Notes under the pieces: generated by a model
Seen by the model: the letters and a program-made list of their open reading frames with translations, nothing else
Told to the model about the DNA's origin: nothing
Database searches by the model: none
From: an uncultured Gemella sp.
GTDB taxonomy: Bacteria; Bacillota; Bacilli; Staphylococcales; Gemellaceae
Assembly: GCF_900766305.1 (NCBI RefSeq)
Contig: NZ_CAAFUZ010000019.1
Coordinates: forward strand, 1 to 17,993
DNA: 17,993 nt
Reading direction: 5' to 3'
Program-made: the position numbers and the translations under genes
Shown here: one piece after another, positions 1 through 8,591 of the stretch
How the letters are laid out: the number at the start of each line of letters is the position of its first letter
How positions within the stretch are numbered: position 1 is the first letter of the stretch

Positions 1-99
1 CGTATTTTAATTATGTCTAGATTATTTGTTTCTGAGTATAAAAATAATATTAAGCTTAAAGAAAACAAGAAAAAATCTAAGCAGCAAAATGCTGCCTAG
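1..99 (+). CDS. ISL3-family transposase, C-terminal fragment (5' end outside window)
   Basis: The first frame is open from base 1 to TAG at 97-99 and encodes 32 residues beginning RILIMSRLF and ending in a lysine- and glutamine-rich tail (KKKSKQQNAA). An arginine-isoleucine-leucine stretch followed by a short basic tail fits the extreme C-terminus of DDE transposases of the ISL3 family. The match rests on memory of the family plus the adjacent terminal repeat, not on catalytic residues, which would all lie upstream. It is the only probable coding sequence on the plus strand. The gene is not visibly damaged, so the element could be intact. Confidence 0.45.
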   Translation, partial: RILIMSRLFVSEYKNNIKLKENKKKSKQQNAA

Positions 100-103
100 A
101 TTT
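73..103. terminator. Bidirectional hairpin terminator between IS and polysaccharide operon
   Basis: Bases 73-79 pair with 97-103 and GCAGC (81-85) pairs with GCTGC (91-95) around an AAAAT loop, with one A-C mismatch. Read on the minus strand the stem is followed by a U-rich run (complement of 64-72), so it could end transcripts leaving the polysaccharide operon. On the plus strand the following sequence is also T-rich, and the stem overlaps the transposase stop, so it would end transposase mRNA as well. Confidence 0.6.
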
Positions 104-120
104 CGTTTCCTGTTTTTCTC

Positions 121-145
121 CATGCCCCGAATTTGACAAAGAGCC
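121..145 (-). repeat. ISL3-type terminal inverted repeat
   Basis: Read on the minus strand from 145 inward the sequence starts GGCTCTTTGTCAAATTC and then has CGGGGCATGG. A diverged copy lies at 16592-16616, and a weaker one sharing the GG start and the CGGGGCATGGA core begins at 17879. The repeat probably marks the outer edge of the element at 145. Confidence 0.55.
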
Positions 146-186
146 AGTATTCATTAGAACACCTTGAATCCTATTTTTAATTTATC

Positions 187-1296
187 TTATTTATCTAATA
201 AAATATTCTCTATTTTCTTAGTTTCAGAAACTAAATCAAATCCTTTTTCTATTAAATTATTCTTAACTATATTTGTATCAATTCTTTTTTCTTGTTGTAG
301 TTCTAATATTTTTTCAGCCCATTTAATTGGAGAATCACTTAATGAAAGATAGTGATAATTCGAATTTACTATAACCTCAGGTGGAATGACATCCGAAGCA
401 AGTATAGGAACACCGTTTGCTTGAGCTTCCAGTAGAGCCACTCCCAAACCTTCAAATCTCGATGGGAATATAAAGAAATCAAACATACTACACAAATCTT
501 CAACATCACTTCTCATTCCTAGAAATTCTACTTTATCTCTTATTCCTAGTTTTGTTGCTTGCAATTCTAAGCTACTCGTGTCTCCCCCACCAACTAGAAA
601 TAGCCTTGTTTTATCTTTTCTTTTAGCAAATTCAGAAAATACATCTATAATAAATTCTTGATTTTTTTGATAATCTATCCTTGCAACATTACCTATAATA
701 AACTCTTCATCTGTTATGTTAAACTCTCTTCTAAGTTTATTTCTCTTTTCTTCATTAAAAATAAACTTATCAATATCAATCGCATTAGGAATCCACTTAA
801 CTTTATCATGAATTTTCTTCGGAAACATCCAATCAGTAGCTTGTTCACTACACGACCAGAAATCAGTAGCATAACGATGAACAAAATGCTTTGTAACATC
901 ATGAACTAAATTAGAAAATTGCTTAGCTGTCGTTTTAGCATTATGTGAATGTAAAATTATTTTTTTTACACCATATTTTTTTGCCATTTTCATATTCCCT
1001 AAATTAACAATCATTAAGGCATTAATCCAAACTGCATCATAATTACCTTCTTTAAATACTTTTTCCAGAGCTTTTTTATAGAGTACAGGTTGTTCCCTTC
1101 TTCTTGGCACTCTGTGGTATTGAATTGGGCTTTTAGATAATCTATCAAAATCTTCTTTAAACCCTATCTCCCCCTCACGAGTACATACGAAATCTAAGTG
1201 GAATTTATCTTTATCCATGTATGTAAAGAAATTTTTTATGACACTTTCCATACCACCTCTGTTATTTGTCATTCCAAAAACTAATATTTTATACAT
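187..1296 (-). CDS. GT4-family glycosyltransferase (EpsF-like)
   Basis: A 369-residue retaining glycosyltransferase with the GT-B fold, predicted to transfer a nucleotide-activated sugar to the lipid-linked repeat unit at the inner membrane face. The N-terminus has a glycine-rich acceptor-side loop (NNRGGME, residues 11-17) and a HSHNA motif (116-120). The C-terminal donor domain begins near VARIDYQKN (204-212) and carries the FPSRFEGLGVALLE signature (277-290), whose two glutamates form the EX7E motif that binds the donor. Length is normal for the family. An AGAGG ribosome site lies 9 bases before ATG. It is the last visible gene of the operon, 33 bp after the acyltransferase, and its stop is 41 bp from the insertion sequence. 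The sugar transferred cannot be told from sequence. Confidence 0.88.
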   Translation of the reverse strand: MYKILVFGMTNNRGGMESVIKNFFTYMDKDKFHLDFVCTREGEIGFKEDFDRLSKSPIQYHRVPRRREQPVLYKKALEKVFKEGNYDAVWINALMIVNLGNMKMAKKYGVKKIILHSHNAKTTAKQFSNLVHDVTKHFVHRYATDFWSCSEQATDWMFPKKIHDKVKWIPNAIDIDKFIFNEEKRNKLRREFNITDEEFIIGNVARIDYQKNQEFIIDVFSEFAKRKDKTRLFLVGGGDTSSLELQATKLGIRDKVEFLGMRSDVEDLCSMFDFFIFPSRFEGLGVALLEAQANGVPILASDVIPPEVIVNSNYHYLSLSDSPIKWAEKILELQQEKRIDTNIVKNNLIEKGFDLVSETKKIENILLDK

Positions 1297-1329
1297 AATT
1301 AAATCCTCTCATTCTTAGTTTAGATAATA

Positions 1330-2358
1330 CTATCTAAAGTTAATGTATTTTTGTGGCATCAATACAATATTGATATACGGAATTTTTTTAAGAATATTAG
1401 TAGCTACTATCGATAAAAACCAACCTAGTACTAATCCACAGATTATATGTATATATACTGATGTGATTCCTACTTTTAACATAATTATTCTTAACATACT
1501 ACAAATTGGAGCGTGTAATATATATATTCCTAAACTATCCTTACCGTATTTAGAAAAATAGTTAAAGAACCTTGGAAATACCTTCTCTACTCTAGGATAT
1601 ATTACAAATGCTACTCCTACACTTACTATAAATGCAATAGCCCATAACTTTGGTGTATCATATGTTACATACATTTTCTTCACATTTGGTCTGTAATAAA
1701 TCGACCAACATACCATATAAATTATATCAAAAATTACAGCTCCACCAACCACTAACTTGATACTTAATTTACTTAAATCTACTGAACGTAGTATTGCACC
1801 TAACATGAAGAACATTCCCCATACTAGTATTTTTTGAACTATGTAGATATCAAAATTCATTAATAGAGCAATTACAAAACCTACTCCACTAATTATAAAT
1901 AATATTTCTTTTCTTTTTATATATACAGACAATAATCCATATACCATTGATATGATCCATAGAGTATATAGATACCACGATACACCAAGAGGCGTCTTGT
2001 ATATATCAATTAGATTATGTATTGTTGTTGGAACTCTTACTGATGAACCAGCTGCTTTTTGCAAAATAAAATGAATTATAGAGTAAAAGATATATGGTAA
2101 TCCTAAGACCACTGTTCTCTTCAATGCAAAATTTTTAAAACTTTTTATATCTTCTACAGGTTTAAAGAAAAAACCCGATAAAGCAAAGAATACTGGAATA
2201 TGGAAAATATAAACCTGCGACGTTATCGTTATCAAAACCTTATCATAACTTGGAAATTTGCCTGATTCATATAATCCTAAGAATACATGACCTAATAGAA
2301 CTAAAAAGATTGTGAATCCTTTTCCAAAATCTATCCAGTTTATTCTATTTTTAGTCAT
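1330..2358 (-). CDS. Acyltransferase-3 family membrane protein, probable polysaccharide O-acetyltransferase
   Basis: A 342-residue polytopic membrane protein of the acyltransferase-3 family (OafA/WecH type), which transfers acyl groups, usually acetyl, to sugar hydroxyls of surface glycans. The N-terminus shows the family pattern: INWIDFGKGFTIFLVLLGH (residues 6-24), with the conserved histidine at 24, then a second block around FHIPVFFALSGFFFKP (about 52-67). About ten hydrophobic segments follow. The protein has no extra SGNH domain. The ATG overlaps the end of glf by 8 bp, with a GGAA ribosome site inside glf, so the two are probably translationally coupled. Its place in the operon suggests it acetylates the capsule-like polysaccharide. 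The acceptor sugar is unknown. Confidence 0.85.
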   Translation of the reverse strand: MTKNRINWIDFGKGFTIFLVLLGHVFLGLYESGKFPSYDKVLITITSQVYIFHIPVFFALSGFFFKPVEDIKSFKNFALKRTVVLGLPYIFYSIIHFILQKAAGSSVRVPTTIHNLIDIYKTPLGVSWYLYTLWIISMVYGLLSVYIKRKEILFIISGVGFVIALLMNFDIYIVQKILVWGMFFMLGAILRSVDLSKLSIKLVVGGAVIFDIIYMVCWSIYYRPNVKKMYVTYDTPKLWAIAFIVSVGVAFVIYPRVEKVFPRFFNYFSKYGKDSLGIYILHAPICSMLRIIMLKVGITSVYIHIICGLVLGWFLSIVATNILKKIPYINIVLMPQKYINFR

Positions 2359-3454
2359 TATTTCCTAATTCCTCTCTTACTACATTAAGAGCTCTTTCGA
2401 TTACTACGTGCATATCATAATATTTATAGTCTGCTAGACGTCCACAGAAGATGACATCTTTACCTTTTGCTTCTTCTAAATATTTTTGATACATTTCATT
2501 ATTTTTAGCGTCGTTAATTGGATAGTATGGCTCATCTCCACGTTTCCAATCTACTGAGTACTCACGCGTAATAACTGTTTTTTCTTGAGTACCTTTTTCA
2601 AAGTGTTTGTGCTCGATAATACGAGTATAAGGAACTTCACGCTCTGTGTAGTTCACTACAGCATTACCTTGGTAGTTCTCCTCATCTAATACTTCGTGTT
2701 CAAAACGAAGACTTCTGTATTCTAACTCTCCATGTTTATAATCGAAGTATTGATCAATCATTCCAGTGAATACTACTTTTTCCGCACTTGCTTCTAATTC
2801 TTCACGATTTTCGAAGAAGTCTACATTTAGTTCTACTTCAATACCTTTCAGCATGTTTTCAATAATAACATTGTATCCACCGATTGGAATACCTTGGTAT
2901 CTATCATTAAAGTAGTTGTTATCGAATGTGAAACGTACTGGAAGACGTTTAATAATAAATGGTGGTAGTTCTGTTGCACTGCGTCCCCATTGTTTTTCTG
3001 TATAACCTTTAATTAAAGTTTCGTATACATCAGTTCCAATAAGCTTAATAGCCTGTTCTTCTAAGTTCTTAGGTTCACTATCTTGCAGATGAGATGTTTG
3101 TTCAGCGATTTTAGCTTTTACTTCTGCAGGAGTTTTAGTTCCCCATAATCCATAGAATGTATTCATATTGAAAGGCAGATTGTATAATTTACCTTTATAG
3201 TTTGCTACTGGTGAGTTAATGTAGTTATTAAACTCAGCAAACTGATTCACATAATCCCAAACTTCTTTATTAGAAGTATGGAAAATATGTGCACCGTATT
3301 TGTGAACGTTGATTCCTTCAACGTTCTCACAATAGATGTTTCCACCAATGTGGTCACGTTTATCTATTACTTTTACTTTTTTTCCTTGTTTTGTTGCTTC
3401 ATGAGCAAAGATCGCACCTGACAATCCAGCTCCTACTATTAAATAATCGTACAT
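2351..3454 (-). CDS. glf: UDP-galactopyranose mutase
   Basis: A 367-residue flavoenzyme that interconverts UDP-galactopyranose and UDP-galactofuranose in the cytoplasm, supplying the Galf donor. The N-terminal FAD-binding motif is VGAGLSG (residues 7-13), followed by DHIGGN (34-39) and the HKYGAHIFHT block (51-60) typical of bacterial Glf. YTEKQWG (151-157) and the C-terminal FCGRLADYKYYDM region, which contains an active-site arginine, are also intact. Length is standard. AGGAGG lies 7 bases before ATG. The stop overlaps the acyltransferase start. Composition stands out: the 60 bases from 2521 contain 25 G or C, against 11 in the 60 bases from 4501 in the upstream wzy. The presence of glf implies the polysaccharide contains galactofuranose. 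Confidence 0.97.
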   Translation of the reverse strand: MYDYLIVGAGLSGAIFAHEATKQGKKVKVIDKRDHIGGNIYCENVEGINVHKYGAHIFHTSNKEVWDYVNQFAEFNNYINSPVANYKGKLYNLPFNMNTFYGLWGTKTPAEVKAKIAEQTSHLQDSEPKNLEEQAIKLIGTDVYETLIKGYTEKQWGRSATELPPFIIKRLPVRFTFDNNYFNDRYQGIPIGGYNVIIENMLKGIEVELNVDFFENREELEASAEKVVFTGMIDQYFDYKHGELEYRSLRFEHEVLDEENYQGNAVVNYTEREVPYTRIIEHKHFEKGTQEKTVITREYSVDWKRGDEPYYPINDAKNNEMYQKYLEEAKGKDVIFCGRLADYKYYDMHVVIERALNVVREELGNND

Positions 3455-3474
3455 TTGTTCCTCCTATAAATGAC

Positions 3475-3504
3475 TATATAACCCATCATATTTTTATTTT
3501 TCAA
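3475..3504 (-). promoter_or_regulatory. Possible internal promoter before glf
   Basis: In the 80-bp gap between wzy and glf the minus strand has TTGAAA (3499-3504) and TATATA (3475-3480), 18 bp apart. The gap is the largest among the sugar-specific genes and contains no hairpin. The -10 box is only a 4-of-6 match and AT-rich DNA produces such pairs by chance, so this is tentative. Confidence 0.3.
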
Positions 3505-3534
3505 CTTCAAATTAAACTTATATTTTAATATTTT

Positions 3535-4686
3535 TTACTCCTCATTTTTTGAATCTAACCTGGTCTTATAGAATAATGCTGCAATTACAAACCAGAAACT
3601 ATTGTATTGTGGTAATATCATCAGATCATCTATAATTCCATGTAAAGCAAGTAGAGAGAATATTATATATAAATAGACATCATTAAGCCTATACACCCTC
3701 CACATTACTATCGTCATTCCTAGTATAAATATAACTAAAAATAATAAACCTAATTTCAATAATAATTGAATATATAAATTATCAACATAATCATAAGTTT
3801 CTGTTGTAATATACCCATCTACGTCCAAGCCATTACCTACTAACGTTATTTTTTTACCAAGTAGCCCATAACCATAGTATTTTAAAGTACTATATCCTAG
3901 TGAGAGTCTCCCACCTAAAAATTCATTAATATTTGAGTGCCATTCACTCAGATGGTTGTAACCAATAGTAAAGTACAAGCTAAGCAATCCAGATACTACA
4001 TATGAGCCAATAAGTATCTTATTCATTAAAACTCTTTTAAATTTAGAGAAGAACTTTATTAATATTGTTAAGATAAGAAGTAACATTCCTAATCCAAAAG
4101 TAAGCCTTGAATCAGTAAATTCATATAAAACATAATTTCCAATAATCAAAAATATTAATGTTCTCCATTTTATATTATCTTTTTCTAAGTATACTTTTAA
4201 GAATATTATGTTACATAAAATAGCTGGACCGAATAACGAATATCTGAATCCAACATACTCTCTCTCTCTTCCACCATCATAAGTTATATAGTTAGTAATC
4301 CACCCTAAATAACTACTCACTATAATAAAAATTAATAATACTAAGCTTATTCTATAAGAGATTTTAACTATAGTAGTAGTATTCACATTTCTTGCTGAAT
4401 ATACAAAAAAAGGTAACATAGCATAGTTATAGCCCATATAATTAAAAAATAATCCACCTATAATCGCTAGAATTATAAACAACGTTAAATCTCTAGAATT
4501 AACTTTAAAATCAATAACTTCCTTAAATATCAACATTGCTAACACAATTATAATTAATAAATTACCAAATACATTGATGTTTTTTGAATAAAACGAAGTA
4601 TCTAGTAGATTGTACCCCAAATATATACTGTATGCAAAATAAAATAAAAGATTCTTTAGGGAACTTTTCTCTAATGTTATCTTCAT
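3535..4686 (-). CDS. wzy: Wzy-type polysaccharide polymerase
   Basis: A 383-residue protein with about ten to twelve hydrophobic segments separated by short loops, consistent with the O-antigen/capsule polymerase that joins lipid-linked repeat units on the outer face of the membrane. The features favouring Wzy are a large extracytoplasmic loop (about 243-300) ending in TYDYVDNLYIQLLLKLG (297-313), which matches the common Wzy pattern DN-YxxLLxxxG, and the GRLSLGYSTLKYYGYGLLG stretch (259-277), reminiscent of O-antigen ligase/polymerase proteins. Wzy sequences are poorly conserved, so the call rests on topology, size and operon position. A flippase would be larger and lack this loop. A GGGGG ribosome site precedes ATG by 5 bases. 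Very AT-rich. Confidence 0.8.
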   Translation of the reverse strand: MKITLEKSSLKNLLFYFAYSIYLGYNLLDTSFYSKNINVFGNLLIIIVLAMLIFKEVIDFKVNSRDLTLFIILAIIGGLFFNYMGYNYAMLPFFVYSARNVNTTTIVKISYRISLVLLIFIIVSSYLGWITNYITYDGGREREYVGFRYSLFGPAILCNIIFLKVYLEKDNIKWRTLIFLIIGNYVLYEFTDSRLTFGLGMLLLILTILIKFFSKFKRVLMNKILIGSYVVSGLLSLYFTIGYNHLSEWHSNINEFLGGRLSLGYSTLKYYGYGLLGKKITLVGNGLDVDGYITTETYDYVDNLYIQLLLKLGLLFLVIFILGMTIVMWRVYRLNDVYLYIIFSLLALHGIIDDLMILPQYNSFWFVIAALFYKTRLDSKNEE

Positions 4687-4700
4687 AGTATCCCCCTACT

Positions 4701-5765
4701 CTATTTATTACTATTCATATTATCTAAACACTTCTGTACTGCTTTTTTATAGTAATATCCATTACGAAGTTGCATACCTATTTGAATAGCATTATTTTTC
4801 AATTCAGTATAGTCACTATCCGATATATTATTAATTACATCATCAATTTCTGTTAAACTTTCAACTAATATACCTGCTTTATGTTTTTCTATAAAATTAG
4901 ACATTGCCGCTTCTTTCCAAATGATAACTGGAATTCCTGCTGATAAATATAGGGACGTTTTATGCGGATTATTGTATCTTAAATAGTTTCCTGTATTTCC
5001 ACTACAAGTATCTAAACTGTCTCCATCCCATACTAATCCAAACTTACCTTCTAATTTCCCTGGCAATTCATCAGGTTTAAAACTTCCAAAATACTTTATA
5101 TTATCGCCTAATTTAATATTTTTATCCATATAAGGACCATACAGATTTAACTGATAATTAAAAGTATGTTCTATTAATTTATAAATATATGGACTTTTCT
5201 CAGGGAATAAATTTCCTGCAATTGCTAAGGAATTACTATAATAGTTATCTTTCATTTCTAATGAACTAATATAATCGAATATTTCTAGACTTACTAGTTT
5301 GTCTTCGGAGATTCCTCTATCAATAAGATACTTCTTCATTTCATCGTTATGACAAATAATTTTATCAAAGTTATTCAATAATTCATTATCTGCAATTTTG
5401 TGAATTGCATCATTATACATATATGATAATTTCCTTAAACTTTCTAAATCATGAATAACTACAATGAATTTTGCTTTCTTAATTTTCTTTATCCACGGAA
5501 TTATTTTATTTGCTATCCTAGTACCGTTAGCTGGGTGTTGATAAACAAGAACGTCTCCTTTTCCTAACTTCATAAATACTTTCCCCCATTGACACATACC
5601 AACAGTCATCATCCATAACTTTCTGTGTAAATCACCTTTATTGGGGGGGACTTTAAATCCTATGCTTTTTCCTCCTAATTCTTCTGTAAATTCATAAATA
5701 TCATTAGGTGCCTTAGGTCCAGCAGTTTCTTCTGTTCCATTATGCATTTTTATATAATATAACAT
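4701..5765 (-). CDS. Gtf3/galactofuranosyltransferase-like sugar transferase
   Basis: A 354-residue GT-B enzyme of the group that includes Gtf3-type glucosyltransferases and bacterial beta-1,6-galactofuranosyltransferases. The clearest block is FGLVWDGDSLDTCSGNTGNY (242-261), then LRYNNPHKTSLYLSAGIPVI (262-281), which forms the donor-binding region in this group. An earlier FIVVIHDLESLRK segment (100-112) is also typical. With glf three genes away, a galactofuranosyltransferase is the most economical reading, but a glucosyl- or N-acetylhexosaminyl-transferase cannot be excluded. Codons 39-41 contain a run of seven C residues (5643-5649), unusual in such AT-rich DNA and a possible slippage site. 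The ribosome site GGAG is 11 bases from ATG; a second ATG at codon 7 is possible. Confidence 0.75.
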   Translation of the reverse strand: MLYYIKMHNGTEETAGPKAPNDIYEFTEELGGKSIGFKVPPNKGDLHRKLWMMTVGMCQWGKVFMKLGKGDVLVYQHPANGTRIANKIIPWIKKIKKAKFIVVIHDLESLRKLSYMYNDAIHKIADNELLNNFDKIICHNDEMKKYLIDRGISEDKLVSLEIFDYISSLEMKDNYYSNSLAIAGNLFPEKSPYIYKLIEHTFNYQLNLYGPYMDKNIKLGDNIKYFGSFKPDELPGKLEGKFGLVWDGDSLDTCSGNTGNYLRYNNPHKTSLYLSAGIPVIIWKEAAMSNFIEKHKAGILVESLTEIDDVINNISDSDYTELKNNAIQIGMQLRNGYYYKKAVQKCLDNMNSNK

Positions 5766-5791
5766 TTATAATTAGTCTCCTCTCAATCAAC

Positions 5792-6748
5792 TTATTTCAA
5801 CAAATATTTAAATCTTATAACCATACCCAGTAATCCAGCTTTATATAAAATATATTTTATATATCTAGGTTGTTTTAATAATCTATTAAAGTTGATTTTT
5901 TCTTTAATAATCTCACTTTTTATTTTAGCAAAAAGTTCTTCATCCTTGTCAGTAGATTTCAGATAATCTATATATAACTGAGACATCTCTACTTTATACC
6001 AAGCTACTATATTTGAAGAATCTTTACCTCTATCTTCTAAATATTTCTTACTCGCGTGATATATTTCGTTAGCTGATAGATAATGATCCTGTATATTTTT
6101 CATAGTAATCGTATTGGTAATTGCACCTTCATTTCCTTTCCAATAATAGTACAGGAAATAATCCAAACCTACTACTTTTTTCATGTTTAGGAATAATCTA
6201 TGCATTATTTCTAAATCCTCATAGTTTCTTCCTTCTAAGAATCTAGCATTATTAAATACTTCTGCTTTAAAAATCTTTGTCGTTACAAAAAAGTCATATC
6301 TACCTAAGAAAGATTCATCTATATATTGACTTACATCCATCTCTTTAGCATTTTTATCACCTTTTTCTACGACCTTCTCTTCTGTAAGATACGTTCTTTG
6401 GAACGAAATCATATCATAGTCATTTTCTAAATATTCACTTAATACTTCTAGTGTATCTAAAGCTAGCCAGTCATCCGAATCAACGAAAAATACATAGTCA
6501 CCTTTCATAATATCTAAAGCTACATTTCTTGCAGAAGATAATCCCCCATTTTCTTTATGGATTACCCTTACTCTACTATCAATTTTTGCATATTCATCAC
6601 ATAAAGCAGGACAATTATCTGGACTTCCATCATTTACTAAGATAACTTCAATATTTTTGTATGTTTGATTTAATACACTATCCATGCATCTTTTTAAATA
6701 CTGTTCTACCTTGTATACAGGTACTATAATACTAACTAATTTACTCAC
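5792..6748 (-). CDS. GT2-family glycosyltransferase
   Basis: A 318-residue inverting GT-A glycosyltransferase predicted to add one sugar to the repeat unit. The N-terminal half has VSIIVPVYKVEQYLKRC (5-21), ILVNDGSPDN (36-45), ENGGLSSARN (66-75) and the metal-binding FVDSDDW (88-94). The C-terminal half is variable, with a basic hydrophobic tail that may rest on the membrane. The start is GTG: translation of the family N-terminus begins there, no ATG occurs upstream in frame, and the best ribosome site (AAGGAG) is about 15 bases away, longer than ideal. It shares its N-terminal pattern with the neighbouring GT2 gene, so the two may be old paralogues. Acceptor and donor are unknown. Confidence 0.9.
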   Translation of the reverse strand: MSKLVSIIVPVYKVEQYLKRCMDSVLNQTYKNIEVILVNDGSPDNCPALCDEYAKIDSRVRVIHKENGGLSSARNVALDIMKGDYVFFVDSDDWLALDTLEVLSEYLENDYDMISFQRTYLTEEKVVEKGDKNAKEMDVSQYIDESFLGRYDFFVTTKIFKAEVFNNARFLEGRNYEDLEIMHRLFLNMKKVVGLDYFLYYYWKGNEGAITNTITMKNIQDHYLSANEIYHASKKYLEDRGKDSSNIVAWYKVEMSQLYIDYLKSTDKDEELFAKIKSEIIKEKINFNRLLKQPRYIKYILYKAGLLGMVIRFKYLLK

Positions 6749-6774
6749 AATATCAGGCCTACTCTCCTTTTTTT

Positions 6775-7767
6775 TTATATTGTTTTCCCACTAATTTTAC
6801 TTAAGATGTTTAATACTTTACTTCCTAAACTATAGTTTAGTGTAAATAATATTAAAATTACTTTTCTTGAAAATGGTAGGTACTCTAATAATAATTGTTT
6901 ATTTTCTTTTATACTTTTTAATAATTCTGTTATTTTGCAATTATATTTTTTTAGATTTTCTTCTTTATTTTCTGCTAAAGCTATTCGACATAATAGATTA
7001 AAATCTATTCTCTTTCTATTAATTACAGCATATTTTAAGAAGTTTTTATTCTCATATCCTTCTGATTCTTCTACAATTGTATCCCAAATTTTCTCTAAAT
7101 CAAAATCCTTATCTCCAAACTTAGCAGTAAGACCGTTATCATTAATGAAATAGTTATATGTTACTTTATTACTATAGAATATACTTTGGGCATTTTTCAT
7201 ATATCTAAATGTTCCTAGAACATCTTCTGCGAATAGACCAACTGGAAACTCTACATCTTCCATTATTTCTCTTTTGTACAGTTTTGACCAAGCATAATAT
7301 TCAATAGAATTCCCATCTATTTTAAAGAATTTTTTTGCATATCCTTCTTGTGTTAAAATCTCTTCTTTTAGACTATCAGGCTGAGAAGTTTTTTCTTGAT
7401 AGCCTTTAGTTCTTATATTATTTGTAACAACCATATCTACATTATATTTTTTCATAGAATCAACATAATATTCAATCGCATCTAATTCTAACCAATCATC
7501 TGAGTCAACAAAAGTAACAGCTTCTCCCTTTACATATTTCAAACCTGTATTCCTTGCTGCACTTAGTCCACCATTCTCTTGATTGATAAGAGATACATTC
7601 TCATAATTTTTCTCATATTCCTCACAAATATCACGAGAATTATCCTTCGATCCATCATTAACTAATATTATTTCTATATTTTTATATGTTTGATTAATAA
7701 TTGAATCTAAGCAACGCTTAAGATACTTCTCAACATTATATACGGGGACTACCACACTTACTTTCAA
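6775..7767 (-). CDS. GT2-family glycosyltransferase (TTG start)
   Basis: A 330-residue GT-A glycosyltransferase. Motifs in order: VSVVVPVYNVEKYLKRC (3-19), IILVNDGSKDNS (33-44), ENGGLSAARNTG (64-75) and the DXD-type FVDSDDW (86-92). An AEDVLG segment further on supplies the ED pair usual as catalytic base in this group. The initiation codon is TTG at 7765-7767: the family N-terminus begins there and GAGAGGG lies 7 bases upstream, so the rare start is well supported. It begins 13 bp after the DUF4422 gene. The C-terminal 100 residues are lysine-rich and unlike the next GT2 enzyme, so the two probably use different acceptors. Confidence 0.9.
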   Translation of the reverse strand: MKVSVVVPVYNVEKYLKRCLDSIINQTYKNIEIILVNDGSKDNSRDICEEYEKNYENVSLINQENGGLSAARNTGLKYVKGEAVTFVDSDDWLELDAIEYYVDSMKKYNVDMVVTNNIRTKGYQEKTSQPDSLKEEILTQEGYAKKFFKIDGNSIEYYAWSKLYKREIMEDVEFPVGLFAEDVLGTFRYMKNAQSIFYSNKVTYNYFINDNGLTAKFGDKDFDLEKIWDTIVEESEGYENKNFLKYAVINRKRIDFNLLCRIALAENKEENLKKYNCKITELLKSIKENKQLLLEYLPFSRKVILILFTLNYSLGSKVLNILSKISGKTI

Positions 7768-7780
7768 TTTTTTACCCTCT

Positions 7781-8572
7781 CTAAAAACTTTCTTTATATT
7801 TCTTTTTGAAGAATTTCGCTTTTAAGAATGCTCCACCTTTTTTGAACCAATCTACTTCAAAAGCATCAAAAAATGGTACTTCTTTCACTTTATAATCCTT
7901 ATGTTCTAACCAAACATTAAATAAAAGTTCGCTCACTCTTCCAAATAATCTTGCTTCAAAAGCTGTAAGATTAGAAACATCTATTCTATTTTGTAGTTCG
8001 AACAAAATCGGGAATAACCATGAACAATATTCATCGAGTAATTCTTTTTTCATTATGAACATATTGAACATATGTCCACTAGTTTGTTTCATCACTTTAT
8101 CAAACGATCCAAGATATTCAGGTGTCATTTCTAAAATTATATCTCTTGTTTTATCAAGATGACTACCATCAAGTGTATTTGCATAATGATCATAAAGTGT
8201 TTCGATATAATATTTTCTTAATTTCGGAACTAATATGTCTGCTTCTTTTAAATATTGTTCTGTACTTTCCTTATCTAAGACTACTTCATTTATATCCATA
8301 CCGTCTTTATATTTTACTTTTTTAGTACTAAAATATCTGCGGTAATGATCTAGTCCAATATACTCTGCATCTAGGTTTTTCCATGCCCAATATACACCTG
8401 TCAATTCACAAAAGTAGGGATTTAAACACGATATATTTTCACCAATATTATCTTTTTGATAACCAAGTTCTCCTTTGCCTTCAGCTCCGACATGAATTGG
8501 TAGATAAATCTCATCTTTAGGGGCAATAAACTCCTTATGAGCCGCTATTAATATTTTTATATCTTTATTCAT
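7781..8572 (-). CDS. DUF4422 family glycosyltransferase
   Basis: A 263-residue protein of the DUF4422 family, whose members occur in capsule and exopolysaccharide loci and are regarded as glycosyltransferases. Family hallmarks visible here are KILIAAHKEF (6-15), a GENIS-x-LNPYFCELTGVYWAWKN block (44-66), IGLDHYRRYF (72-81), the NMFIMKKELLDEYC segment and RLFGRVSELLFNVWL near the C-terminus. No membrane segment. An AAAGGAG site lies 5 bases before ATG, the strongest ribosome site among the sugar-specific genes. It follows the Stealth gene by 19 bp. The transferred sugar is unknown; some characterised relatives are galactosyl- or galactofuranosyl-transferases, so it is an alternative candidate for the Galf-transfer step. 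Confidence 0.88.
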   Translation of the reverse strand: MNKDIKILIAAHKEFIAPKDEIYLPIHVGAEGKGELGYQKDNIGENISCLNPYFCELTGVYWAWKNLDAEYIGLDHYRRYFSTKKVKYKDGMDINEVVLDKESTEQYLKEADILVPKLRKYYIETLYDHYANTLDGSHLDKTRDIILEMTPEYLGSFDKVMKQTSGHMFNMFIMKKELLDEYCSWLFPILFELQNRIDVSNLTAFEARLFGRVSELLFNVWLEHKDYKVKEVPFFDAFEVDWFKKGGAFLKAKFFKKKYKESF

Positions 8573-8591
8573 TTAATCTCCTTTGATTTTC

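Larger units (their letters stand above)
1..145 (+). mobile_element. ISL3-family insertion sequence, right end (rest lies outside the window)
   Basis: This is the end of an insertion sequence whose body extends to the left of the window. Three things support it. An open frame runs from base 1 to a stop at 97-99 and resembles a transposase C-terminus. A hairpin overlaps that stop. A terminal repeat at 121-145 reads on the minus strand as GGCTCTTTGTCAAAT followed by a CGGGGC block, and begins with the GG and GGCTCTTT-like sequence known from ISL3-family ends. If 145 is the outer boundary, the 8 bp of target (ISL3 elements usually duplicate 8 bp) would be 146-153, agtattca. The matching copy would be beyond the other end and cannot be seen. 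The element sits only 41 bp beyond the stop of the last visible polysaccharide gene. Confidence 0.6.

Noticed and set aside
3455..3534. Terminator between wzy and glf
   Set aside because: The gap is T-rich but has no convincing inverted repeat.
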